A DNA stretch of 64,000 nucleotides from Shimia abyssi (lineage in GTDB: Bacteria; Pseudomonadota; Alphaproteobacteria; Rhodobacterales; Rhodobacteraceae). Of this stretch, positions 18,649 through 27,352 are shown in pieces. Under the pieces are notes generated by a model that worked only from the letters and a program-made list of their open reading frames with translations, did no database searches and was not told where the DNA came from. The first letter of the stretch is position 1; each line of letters opens with the position of its first letter. The stretch lies in the NCBI RefSeq assembly GCF_003014475.1, contig NZ_PYGJ01000001.1, forward strand, positions 372,001 through 436,000, read 5' to 3'. The translations under genes were made by a program, and so were the position numbers.

Positions 18649-18780
18649 GCAAATCCTTGAAGTTGAACGACTAAATGTTTTTGACGAAAGTGTCACATAA
18701 AGTCGATGCCTTCGATTTCCGGTCAGACGGTTTGTCCCCCAAACTGCATTGGTTTCGCCAAATCAAGGTAGCGGCGCACG

Positions 18781-18813
18781 AGCTTTGGCAGTTTTCGTGA
18801 CTAGCTTTGGCAG
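18781..18813. repeat. Direct repeat of AGCTTTGGCAG
   Basis: Two perfect 11-base copies at 18781-18791 and 18803-18813, 22 bases apart start to start, i.e. about two helical turns. They lie just downstream of the 3' end of the broken ParB-like gene, at the left side of the prophage remnant. Confidence 0.55.
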
Positions 18814-18857
18814 AAAAATTTTTCAGGTTCGGGGTCAAAGCGTCAGGATTTTCCGTC

Positions 18858-19735
18858 TCATACAATCCGCATCCAACACCTCTTCGCAAAGCTTTGAACG
18901 GCGTCCCACAATCGCCCATGCTTTGCTAACGCAGCGAGTATCTTTTCTTCACGCTCCAGAACCATTCTCTCGAATACTGGCGCGGGCAATTCGTCTAACT
19001 GTTTGTGCAGCGAGCGCAGTCGCTTTTCAATCTGGATGGTAGTGTTCCACGATCCAAGGCAAGCAACGCCCCGGCCACATTTCGCACATCCTCGTTGGTC
19101 AAAATCAGTTTGAGCACTGCCAATTGCTGTTTCAACGATAGGAAACTAAGCGCCTTCAATTCCGCCTGTTTGCGAGCCTGTGACGTGCTTAGCAAATGTT
19201 CCCGCATATCCGGAGCTAAGCCCTCCCAAATAGCAACCGTCCGTCGCATGGTGCGCCGCGACAAACCCAGCGCTTCTGCGTTGGCCTTGGCAAATCCAAA
19301 CACCTCATTCTGAGTTGTCAGATTTCGCCGACCAGAACCGGCTTTACGCCCCTTTTGACTTGATGCCTTTCCATGCGCGGTTTGGGGGTGTATTTCTTCC
19401 CAAGCCTGTTTCAATTCCCAAAGATGACGACACCGATCCAGCGCGCTCAATTCTTGACGCCCTAAGTTTTCCATGACCTCATCAAGTCGCGCATCCGCAT
19501 CGGTTTCTGCGGTTTTAATGCGGCACGGGGTTTCCGCCCAACGCAAGCGGCGCAGTGCTGCCAAATGATGCCTTCCCGCCGCCAATCGAGAACGATCCCC
19601 AACCGGACGCACCAAAACCGGCTGATAGAGGCCGCGCGCCTTAATCTATCTTTGCCAACCCGGCGCGCCATTCTTGTCGAGCGCTGGCGCACGGTCCTGT
19701 GGGATGTCGATTTCTCTGCACCCGAAGAACCTTAG
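18858..19735 (-). pseudogene. ParB-like protein of a Mu-like prophage, broken
   Basis: Read leftward, the frame begins around EIDIPQDRAPALDKNGAPGW, hits an in-frame TAG at 19646-19648, then continues as IKARGLYQPVLVRPVGD and RSRLAAGRHHLAALRRLRW, a clear ParB/Spo0J N-terminal domain. It goes on through a charged linker to LGLSRRTMRRTVAIWEGL (helix-turn-helix region). Near 19034-19050 a frameshift moves the coding frame to QIEKRLRSLHKQLDELPAPVFERM, which ends at the TGA at 18858-18860. Such ParB-domain proteins are typical of the early region of Mu-like phages in Rhodobacterales. One nonsense codon, one frameshift and no obvious start show it is a dead gene. Confidence 0.8.
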
Positions 19736-20189
19736 GTCCCCTCGAACGCGACCAGACGGCAAAGTTGTCTATCTGATTTTCCTGCGGCGCGGCAAGACGG
19801 CAAATTCAGTCTTGTTCAAAACGCGCCGTGGGTGATCACAGCGAGCCACCTGCGGGACTAGCAGGACCATCACAGGCCATCGTATGTGCAGACGAAACAC
19901 AGATGTCGGGAAACCGCCACGGGGTCAAACGCGTTGGCGGGTTGACCCGTCAGCATACCCAACCCGCCAACACCCTTGCTCGTCTTCGCCAGATCGCTGC
20001 TGCAATTTGGGATCTTCTGGGCATCCAAAGTTGCCCAAGCCCAGCGCACGCTTGCCTGCTGCCCAACGGAGAGTGTGGCAATCGATTTAGAGCAGAACAC
20101 AGGGCCATGCCCGGCGGAAATACCTCCGCCCACATCAAAATAGAAAGGAAGCTATTCCACGTGACAGAGCAAAAAAGGAGTAGCTGCGC
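19736..20189. other. Unrecognised DNA within the prophage remnant
   Basis: About 450 bases between the ParB-like and Mor-like remnants. Both strands have open stretches of 85-120 codons (for example plus-strand 19828-20193), but none resembles a known phage family and none has a good start. Probably decayed phage sequence. Confidence 0.4.
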
Positions 20190-20668
20190 ATGAACGACCA
20201 CTGGAACATGCCAAATTTCGATGACGTGCGTGATGCATTCCCGATCAAACAAGCAATTATCGACGAGTTCGGCCAATGCTTTTTGACGATTTGTGTGACG
20301 CTTGGGACCGGATGGAATTCTATTTTGCGCATCTCACAAAGATGCCTTCACAAGATCACTTGTTAGTTCAAGCATTTGGGCAAGGGAACGCATTTCGCCT
20401 GTTCGCACTGACTTACACTGCCCATTACTACATCCCGCCTTCCTAGAAAAATACCACGGAGAAGCCATTGACGCTCATGCGAGAGAAGAGCCTGTCCAAT
20501 GGGCAAACCGCGCATCGGCTTGGGGTCAGCACCCACTACATTCGGAGCTTGATGGCACAAGCAGGCGTCAAAAATCCAAATCACAAATCGCGCAGTTTCC
20601 GAGACGTTTCTGCAAACGCGGAGAATGTACTCAATCATCCCCAACGCGCCCGCACCCCCAGATTGTGA
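20190..20668 (+). pseudogene. Mor-type late transcription activator of a Mu-like prophage, frameshifted
   Basis: The ATG at 20190 with AAGGAG upstream opens MNDHWNMPNFDDVRDAFPIK and QAIIDEFGQCFLTICVTLG, the N-terminal pattern of Mor-family activators. The frame then stops at a TAG near 20362. In another frame the family continues as PSQDHLLVQAFGQGNAFRLF and, after a stop, as LSNGQTAHRLGVSTHYIRSL, the C-terminal helix-turn-helix. The gene therefore carries at least one frameshift and a nonsense codon. In Mu, Mor activates middle transcription; this copy cannot make a full protein. Confidence 0.72.
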
Positions 20669-20785
20669 CTGCAAAGCGATCCTAACGTGAGGCTAACGAC
20701 CCTTCTCGCCCTCACGGGCACATGGACCTTCAATTCATCCGAACGCACACCTAGGGTGCTCTGAGTGCCCCGAAAGGAAACACAC

Positions 20786-21127
20786 TTGGCTCACCCCCAT
20801 CACTCCGTTTTGACCCTCACCGCCGCAATGGCCGTAACCTGCGCGGAATAAGACCTGATCGGCTACGATAACGCGCCAATCAGCACCGAGGACCAGTCGG
20901 TAAGGGGTATCGCACGATGCGCCGCAACCGAAGTCGGGCTGGACATCGCCATCACCGCTTTAAGCGAGGATACGGCCAAGGCCGTCGGCGCCATCGCGGC
21001 GGACGACAAGCTTGTTTTAGCAAATGGCGTCGGTGTCAAAGCTGCGACAGGTGCAGAAGAAAACGTATTTGCACGCGCACTCACCGCAACGACCAACGGC
21101 GTTCACGTCAAAATACTCATCCACTAG
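20786..21127 (+). pseudogene. Phage capsid cement / DUF2190-like protein, nonsense-disrupted
   Basis: A single frame runs from a TTG at 20786 (AAAGGA upstream) to TAG at 21125-21127, interrupted only by TAA at 20849-20851. The 113-codon product has the pattern of small head-decoration proteins: an N-terminal LTAAMAVTCAE, the turn DLIGYDNAPI, VRGIARCAATEVGLDIAITA, AIAADDKLVLANGVGVKAAT and the C-terminal FARALTATTNGVHVKILIH. It lies directly upstream of the major capsid gene, as expected. Only one inactivating change is visible. Confidence 0.68.
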
Positions 21128-21329
21128 TACATCCCGTTGTTCGCTTGAGGCTCCGCGTTATGCAAAAAAACTTTGTCAAAGTGTCAGGGAAACCGCGCCC
21201 GATTCAGGCTTCTAACCGAACGACAGCCCCGAAACACCGCGCTTTTGATCAAGTTCAATTGGGGGCGCAACTGCGGTTTTTTGCTTCCATCAAACTTCTC
21301 GCTGAACCACGTTAACAAAGGGGCACCCC

Positions 21330-22055
21330 ATGTCTCTGAATTCTCAATCCGCCCGCGTTATCGACCCGGTTCTGACATCGGTCGCACAAGGGTACATTCT
21401 CCCGCAACGCATTGGGCACGTGTTGTTTCCCGCCATTCCCGTTCTCGCTTCTGGCGGAAAGGTGATCGAGTTCAGGCGCGAAAGCTTCGTCAATTACAAA
21501 TCCCGCCGTGCACCCGGTGCAAGCGTGCAACGCATCCAGTTCGGCTATGAAGGCAAACCTTTTACTTTGCTCAACTTCGCACAGGATGCACCGGTGCCAA
21601 GTGAGTTCGTGCGTGTCACAAAAACCTTGCCCGGTGATGATCTTGGCAAACGCGCCGTCAACACCACCATGAACTCCCTGAACCTGACTTTTGAAATCGA
21701 GCAGGCGGAACTTGCAACCGATCCGGCCCACTTCAGAGCCATCAACAAACTTTTTCTGGCTTCACAAACACAATGCGACGATCCTGCGAGCGACCGAATT
21801 GAAGACGTTGAAGCCGCAACAGATCAGGTGCGAACCGCCTGCGGCACTGAACACAACCACATGGCGATTTGCTCTAAGGGTTTCAAAGCCCTGAAGCACT
21901 GCCCAAAGATCACTGAACGGTTCAAATACACCACATCCGAAGGCATCACTCCGGCCATGCAGGCCAGGTTGTTCGATTTGGTGCAACTTGGCGTCGGGCT
22001 TTCAGTTTGGAAACGTGCTTGGCGGATGACCTCCCCCTCGGTGCGGTGGACGTGA
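21330..22055 (+). pseudogene. Phage major capsid protein, C-terminally degenerate
   Basis: Opens SARVIDPVLTSVAQGYILPQ, then FPAIPVLASGGKVIEFRRES and RRAPGASVQRIQFGYEG, a pattern shared by major capsid proteins of Mu-like and related siphophage-type prophages. The following helix NTTMNSLNLTFEIEQAELA also fits. After about residue 225 the frame changes into unrelated sequence; another frame continues as DLPLGAVDVTPGHTDVSIPD, so a frameshift near 21990-22020 is likely. The recognisable part is shorter than typical full-length capsid proteins, indicating truncation. It is the last recognisable phage gene. Confidence 0.75.
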
Positions 22056-22233
22056 CACCGGGTCACACTGATGTCAGCATTCCAGACAGATACACGTTTG
22101 ATCCCTCTCAGAGAGACTTAGCCGCGCGGGCGCCTCGGGTCAGCCGAAAAACCCCCGTCAGTTTTGCCACTGCGCCGGGCATGATCCTAACATGAGAAGC
22201 TTAGGTTTACTGAGGCCACAAAGCCTAATCAGA

Positions 22234-22583
22234 CGTCCGAGTTCGCAATTGCGCCTTCATCTCTCGGCGCGCGCCGTTGACCGTTAGAAATATGGCAAAA
22301 ACGATTTCCGGACGAAACCCTCAAACTCAGACGCTCCGTCCGAGTTCCTTTCTGCCAGCTTCTGGACAAACGTCCGAGTTCACACCCCCGATCTCCGTTT
22401 TTCTCAAGTGTTATCAGTTGCATAAATATGTGTGATTGCGCTCCGAGTTTTGCAGGTTTCCGGCGGGCGAGTGTTAGGAAAACCGCCCGTTTTCGTACCC
22501 AATGTGCATTTCGCGTTCACGCCTCCCATCGTACACACCGCCTTTTCATATTTCCTTTTCAACACCCTACAATAACTCGGACG
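22234..22583. repeat. Dispersed CGTCCGAGTT repeats in a gene-poor region
   Basis: The 10-mer CGTCCGAGTT occurs at 22234-22243, 22337-22346 and 22371-22380, and inverted at 22574-22583. An inverted copy with one mismatch (AACTCAGACG) lies at 22324-22333, so that 22324-22346 is a 10+3+10 near-palindrome. A shorter match (TCCGAGTT) is at 22442-22449. The surrounding ~700 bases (22200-22903) hold no convincing gene. These could be binding sites of a transposase, a phage regulator, or a regulator of the downstream RTX gene. Confidence 0.75.
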
Positions 22584-22903
22584 TCAAACCCCTTTTGACC
22601 AGAAGTTCGCCCCCCCTACACAGACAAGACTTTTCGATATTCAGTGTATCTGCTTCCTCGCACCACTCAAAATGCATATTCAGATCCGCCAGAACCTCTC
22701 GAAAGGCTAGTCCTTTCACCCAAAACGAAGGCGTCACCCCCACTCCGGGTATTCTGGAACCTCTTAATTGACCTTCATCAACCGTTTACGCCAATGCAAG
22801 CCTGACCGAACCAAAACATCATGTACCGGCTTGAGCGCAGAGGTATGGCATTCCTTCCGGCTCTCAATCGCGCTGCATTTTTGGTAAAGAGGACGGCCCC
22901 GAT

Positions 22904-25894
22904 ATGGACAACTTACTAAATGACACAGAAGAACGTCTAACATTCGAGCAATATTCAGTGTCCGATCACTGGGTCAGCAACGAAGGCGACGATGGCACTG
23001 CAAGCCTGTCCACATCTGTGGAAACCGTTTTGGGTGTACCCTATGAACTTGAATTCAATCTTGCGGCAAATCTCTCGGCAAGCGTTCAAAGTGTCTCCGT
23101 TGAAGTCTTTTTCAACGGAGAGAGCATCGGTGAATTTGTTCATGACGGCGGAGTGTTTGAAACTTATTCCTTTGATCTCACTGGTATTGGCGGCACCGCC
23201 CAACTCTCCTTTGAGATTTCGCATTCGTTGGACGGACCAAATGGCGCGATCAATGCGACCGGAGTGGTTCCAAGTATCTCTCAAGACATGCATTTCATGG
23301 GAGAAGACGTCACCGTAGATGCATTTGAGCCTGGTCAAAGTGCCATCTATCAGGTCCTCAATGGGCAACTGGTCAAGTTTGATCTGGACACAAATTCATA
23401 TACCGAAGCGGAAGTACCTGCTGCGGTGAATGTGAACGCAATAGGGTTTTCAGCCGAAGACAACCTGATCTATGGAATTGCAAGATCAAATGGGGTGGAC
23501 GCCACAGGCAACCCAATCGCCCGGAATGATGTTGTCGCCATTGACGCCAGAGGTGCGACTTATGCCGTCTCGAGGGGTGAGATGGGCTCTTATATCGGTG
23601 ACGTCGACGACAACGGCAATCTCTGGACGTTCAGCGGAAATCTCCGGAGTGTGGTGGTCTATGACCTGTCAGAGTCGCACCCGGATGGGTCGCTGGTGCA
23701 CCAGACACTTTCACTGCCTGCTGTTGGTCTGCCGACAAGTGGCCTAGCGGATTTGGCATTTCATGCATCGTCTCAAACGTTTTTTGGAGTGGCGCATTCT
23801 GGTTCCTTGGGACAACCTGGCACGCTGGTTTCCATCGACATCTCAGAAGTTGCTTTGGGCGGACAGCCTATCGTTACAACGCAAGTCATCTCAGGCATCA
23901 TCGTTGATGGCGAAATCCGAGACGGCATTCCAACAGGCGCATTTGGTGCCACAATCGTTGACGGCGACGGTAACGTATACATCGGGGCGAATAACACCGA
24001 CCACGATCTGGACAGCGCAACACCCCAATCCGGTGGTTTCTACCGCGTCGTTCCTGGAGCCGACGGCGGATTGTACATGGAGCTGCTAGCCGATGCGCCA
24101 CGCGTTGGCAGCAATGATGGCGCAATGGACACGCGTGGTGTCGATCCGTTTTTAGGGATTGATTCATCGTCCACAGTCTTACTTCGCACTCCGGTGGTCT
24201 CCATAGCCGTTGCCGAAGACGACTTGGTTCGGCTGGCGGCAACAGGCGACGGGGAAACCATTGATTTGCTAGCGAATGACGATGTTTCTGAGGGTGAGAC
24301 TCTGACATTGACGCACCTAAATGGCCAGGCCGTCACCATCGGAGACGAGATCACATTGGAAAACGGGGAGATCGTCACATATCTCGGAAATGGGTTGGTG
24401 TTCATCCTACCAAGCAGCGCACCCCGCGATGTCACGACCGAGTTGACTTATAATATCGTTAACCAAAGCGGGATTACGGATACTGCGACTCTAACAATAG
24501 AAACCTCGCCTGTGCAGGGCACCGCCGGCAATGATCATATGGTGGGATATGTCGACGCCGACGGCACCCAAATCGACGGATCAGACGGCGCCAACGACGT
24601 GATCCTTGGGTATGGTGGCAACGACAAGATCTTTGCAGGTGCGGGGAATGATATTGTCTATGGCGGGGTCGGCAACGACTTCATACGGGGACAATCTGGC
24701 GACGACATTATTTATGGCGAGGATGGTCGGGATGTCCTGGATGGTGGTTCAGGCAATGACATAATGTTCGGTGGAGCGGGCAACGACACCTATTTTGTGG
24801 ACTCGCTTGGGGATCAAGTCTCAGAAGCGGGTGGCGATGGAGTTGATACCGTAAAATCCAGAGTGGATTTCACATTAGATGAGGGCTTGGAAAATCTCTG
24901 GCTCTTAAGGGGATCTGACGCAATATTTGGCACCGGAAATGCCGCGCGAAACATGATTGTTGGCAACGGCAATGACAACGTTCTAAGGGGCATGGCAGGC
25001 AACGACAATTTGATCGGTGGCTCGGGAAACGACACTCTTTACGGTGGAGATGACCACGACAAGCTGCATGGCGGGGACGGCGCGGACCTGCTTTTTGGAG
25101 ATGCAGGCAACGACAAGTTGCACGGCGGCGCCGGCAACGATACAGCCCATGGTGGCGATGGCAATGATACCCTGTGCCCCGGTGACGGCGACGACGTGAT
25201 GTATGGCGGGGACGGCAACGACCTGCTTTCCGGAAATGCCGGGGCAGATATTGCCTATGGCGGGCTTGGCAACGACACCTACAAAGTGACTGACGCGCTC
25301 GATACAATTGTCGAATATGCTGATGAAGGGCATGACGTTGTACATGCGTTTGCTGATTTCTCGCTGTCTGAACATGTTGAAGATCTTGTTTTCTTAGGAT
25401 CCGGAGATCTCTCAGGCGCTGGAAATGACGACGCGAACCGATTGACTGGCAATACTGGCGACAACGTTCTTTCTGGCAACGGTGGCAATGATCACATCGA
25501 TGGCGGCGCTGGCGATGACGTTGTTTCAGGCGACGATGGGGCTGACAAACTGTTAGGTCGGGCTGGCAATGACACACTATCCGGCGGCGGCGGCGACGAC
25601 ACGCTAGCTGGTGGAGACGGAGACGACGTCTTATCCGGCGGAATCGGACACGACTTCTTATGTGGAGATGCGGGCGCGGACACGTTTCAGTTCCAGTCAG
25701 GAGACGGAACTGACGAAATTCGCGCATTTGATATCGTTGAGGACACGGTCCACCTCTTTGATATTCAGGCAACTTCGGTTGCGTGGGCAGAGGATGCCCG
25801 AGGCACGCGCCTTGTCATTGATGCAGAGGACAGCATTCTGTTCTGTGGCTTGTCTTATGAACAGCTTCAGTCAGCCGACATTGTGTTCCTTTAG
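22904..25894 (+). CDS. RTX-type calcium-binding secreted protein
   Basis: A 996-residue acidic protein without a Sec signal, expected to leave through a type I secretion system by its C-terminus. Residues ~1-100 form a beta-rich domain, ~125-440 a propeller-like series of repeats (AIYQVLNGQLVKFDLDTNSY, VYIGANNTDHDLDSATPQSG), and ~450-540 a cadherin/Ig-like segment (IDLLANDDVSEGETLTLTHL). Three blocks of GGxGxDxxx nonapeptide repeats follow at about 548-632, 682-792 and 842-928, and bind Ca2+ outside the cell. The C-terminal ~60 residues (DTVHLFDIQA...) fit an M10/RTX-type secretion end. No secretion genes are adjacent. It precedes the polysaccharide operon and could be a matrix or surface protein. 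Confidence 0.9.
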   Translation: MDNLLNDTEERLTFEQYSVSDHWVSNEGDDGTASLSTSVETVLGVPYELEFNLAANLSASVQSVSVEVFFNGESIGEFVHDGGVFETYSFDLTGIGGTAQLSFEISHSLDGPNGAINATGVVPSISQDMHFMGEDVTVDAFEPGQSAIYQVLNGQLVKFDLDTNSYTEAEVPAAVNVNAIGFSAEDNLIYGIARSNGVDATGNPIARNDVVAIDARGATYAVSRGEMGSYIGDVDDNGNLWTFSGNLRSVVVYDLSESHPDGSLVHQTLSLPAVGLPTSGLADLAFHASSQTFFGVAHSGSLGQPGTLVSIDISEVALGGQPIVTTQVISGIIVDGEIRDGIPTGAFGATIVDGDGNVYIGANNTDHDLDSATPQSGGFYRVVPGADGGLYMELLADAPRVGSNDGAMDTRGVDPFLGIDSSSTVLLRTPVVSIAVAEDDLVRLAATGDGETIDLLANDDVSEGETLTLTHLNGQAVTIGDEITLENGEIVTYLGNGLVFILPSSAPRDVTTELTYNIVNQSGITDTATLTIETSPVQGTAGNDHMVGYVDADGTQIDGSDGANDVILGYGGNDKIFAGAGNDIVYGGVGNDFIRGQSGDDIIYGEDGRDVLDGGSGNDIMFGGAGNDTYFVDSLGDQVSEAGGDGVDTVKSRVDFTLDEGLENLWLLRGSDAIFGTGNAARNMIVGNGNDNVLRGMAGNDNLIGGSGNDTLYGGDDHDKLHGGDGADLLFGDAGNDKLHGGAGNDTAHGGDGNDTLCPGDGDDVMYGGDGNDLLSGNAGADIAYGGLGNDTYKVTDALDTIVEYADEGHDVVHAFADFSLSEHVEDLVFLGSGDLSGAGNDDANRLTGNTGDNVLSGNGGNDHIDGGAGDDVVSGDDGADKLLGRAGNDTLSGGGGDDTLAGGDGDDVLSGGIGHDFLCGDAGADTFQFQSGDGTDEIRAFDIVEDTVHLFDIQATSVAWAEDARGTRLVIDAEDSILFCGLSYEQLQSADIVFL

Positions 25895-25955
25895 GCCAAA
25901 TTTGAACGAACTCCGTCTAAGGCGCGAAAGCACGGCATGTGTGTCGACCGTTTAG

Positions 25956-25986
25956 GCTGGGGCGTCGCTACCCCCTACGCCCCAGC
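25956..25986 (+). terminator. Terminator after the RTX gene
   Basis: Ten-base perfect arms at 25956-25965 and 25977-25986 (GCTGGGGCGT/ACGCCCCAGC) with an 11-base loop, followed by GCTTACTACTTTTGG. It lies 62 bases after the RTX stop and separates it from the polysaccharide operon. Confidence 0.65.
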
Positions 25987-26100
25987 GCTTACTACTTTTG
26001 GATAGCGCAGGCTGCGCTTTTGCTCGTTCCAATCGGCCTATGCCTGAAACCCAAATTTGAAAGGTCCCTGTAAAACAGTTCTGAGTGAAAGAGGTTTGAG

Positions 26101-27348
26101 ATGATTACATTATTGAATGCGGCCCCAGATACCGGCAACCAAGGCGTAAGTGCGCTGTGCCATTCGGTTGTGGCAGGTTTGACAAAGCGAGGCGCAACAT
26201 CGGTTACCGTTGCCGATCACGGTCGGGGAAAACGCCGTGCAGATTGGGGATATGCGTCAGTTGACCTCTTTGGGTTGACCCATAATCGTCGATTCTGGCG
26301 CGGAGAATGTCTTCGCACGGCGCATGCTTTGGTTCGGTCCGGTGCAGGATTGGGAACCTCAGCCCGCGCTATCTCTCGCGCGCGCTCGGTCTTGGACATC
26401 TCGGGCGGTGACAGCTTTACGGATATCTACGGGTCCAAACGTTTTGAGGCTATGGTCCTGACCAAGAAGATGGCCCTTGATGCTGGGGTGCCTCTGATCC
26501 TTTTGCCTCAGAAACTGGGGCCATTTCATTCACCCGAGCGGGCGAAACAAGCAACGGATATCCTGCGCCGGGCCAAAGCTGTCTGGGTCAGAGACGCACA
26601 AAGTTTTGAATATCTTCAGACCGAGCTGGGACCACAATTTAACCCGTCCATTCACAGGCTTGGCGTGGATGTCGCCGTGTCTCTGCCTGCGGCAGAACCC
26701 AAGACACTGTCGCGCAGCCTGCGCTCCTGGCTGGCCCCTGCCCGTTCCTTTTCTGTTGCTGGGCTTAATGTCTCCGGGCTTTTGTGCAATGCCCCCGATG
26801 AGGCACGAAAAACGTTCGGGCTTGCTGCATCTCATAACGATCAGATCGACGCGCTTGCGCGCGCTCTGCTCGACACTCAGCCAAATCTGCGCCTGCTCTT
26901 GATACCCCATGTCCACAAGTCTGAAACCGAGGTGGAAAGCGATCTCGCGGCTGCGCGTCAACTGGTGCAAAGGTTGGGGCCCATTGCCAAAGGCCGTGTT
27001 CAATTCGTCGAAGCCCCCCTAAACGCGATGGAGCTGAAATGGGTGCTTGGACAACTGGATTGGTTCGCCGGTGCACGTATGCACGCAACCATCGGCGCGT
27101 TTTCCTCTGGTGTGCCCACTTTGGGCCTCGGTTACACTGACAAGGCACAGGGTGTTTTTGACGAATGCAAAATTGGTAAAAACGTCGCCGATCTGCGCCG
27201 CCTGACGCCCGGCGCGCTTGCTGAACGCGCAGCGTCCTCCTTTGCTGAACGGTGCGCAGTACGAGGTCAGCTCAAGTCGCATCTATCAAGCATTCACAAC
27301 CGCGCCACGCGCGAAATGGATTGTATCGCGTCCCAGGCTGGGATCTGA
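26101..27348 (+). CDS. Polysaccharide pyruvyl transferase family protein
   Basis: A 415-residue enzyme that adds a pyruvate ketal from phosphoenolpyruvate to a sugar of the polymer. The family pattern is seen at both ends: LLNAAPDTGNQGVSALCHSV near the N-terminus, SVLDISGGDSFTDIYG and PLILLPQKLGPF in the middle, and the C-terminal GARMHATIGAFSSGVPTLGL followed by YTDKAQGVF. It is the first gene of the polysaccharide operon and its stop lies just before the flippase start. The ATG at 26101 is preceded by AGAGG. Confidence 0.9.
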   Translation: MITLLNAAPDTGNQGVSALCHSVVAGLTKRGATSVTVADHGRGKRRADWGYASVDLFGLTHNRRFWRGECLRTAHALVRSGAGLGTSARAISRARSVLDISGGDSFTDIYGSKRFEAMVLTKKMALDAGVPLILLPQKLGPFHSPERAKQATDILRRAKAVWVRDAQSFEYLQTELGPQFNPSIHRLGVDVAVSLPAAEPKTLSRSLRSWLAPARSFSVAGLNVSGLLCNAPDEARKTFGLAASHNDQIDALARALLDTQPNLRLLLIPHVHKSETEVESDLAAARQLVQRLGPIAKGRVQFVEAPLNAMELKWVLGQLDWFAGARMHATIGAFSSGVPTLGLGYTDKAQGVFDECKIGKNVADLRRLTPGALAERAASSFAERCAVRGQLKSHLSSIHNRATREMDCIASQAGI

Positions 27349-27352
27349 GGAG

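Noticed and set aside
18490..18696. Leftward frame across the tRNA gene with GRQDSNLQPTVPKTGALPIE
   Set aside because: This is the well-known false protein read from the antisense strand of a tRNA gene; the tRNA-Gln at 18573-18648 explains it.
18573..22200. tRNA-Gln as the phage attachment site
   Set aside because: I looked for a second copy of the tRNA 3' end downstream and did not see one; Mu-like phages integrate by transposition, so the adjacency may be coincidence.
22200..22583. CRISPR-like array
   Set aside because: The repeated units are only 10 bases, irregularly spaced and in both orientations; no cas genes are nearby.
22502..22771. Rightward 89-codon frame in the repeat-bearing gap
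   Set aside because: No family similarity, no Shine-Dalgarno, and Ser/Pro-rich low-information composition; the region carries DNA repeats rather than a gene.
24870..25772. A 300-codon leftward frame rich in Arg, His and Cys
   Set aside because: It is the antisense shadow of the RTX repeat DNA, where repeated codons keep the frame open.
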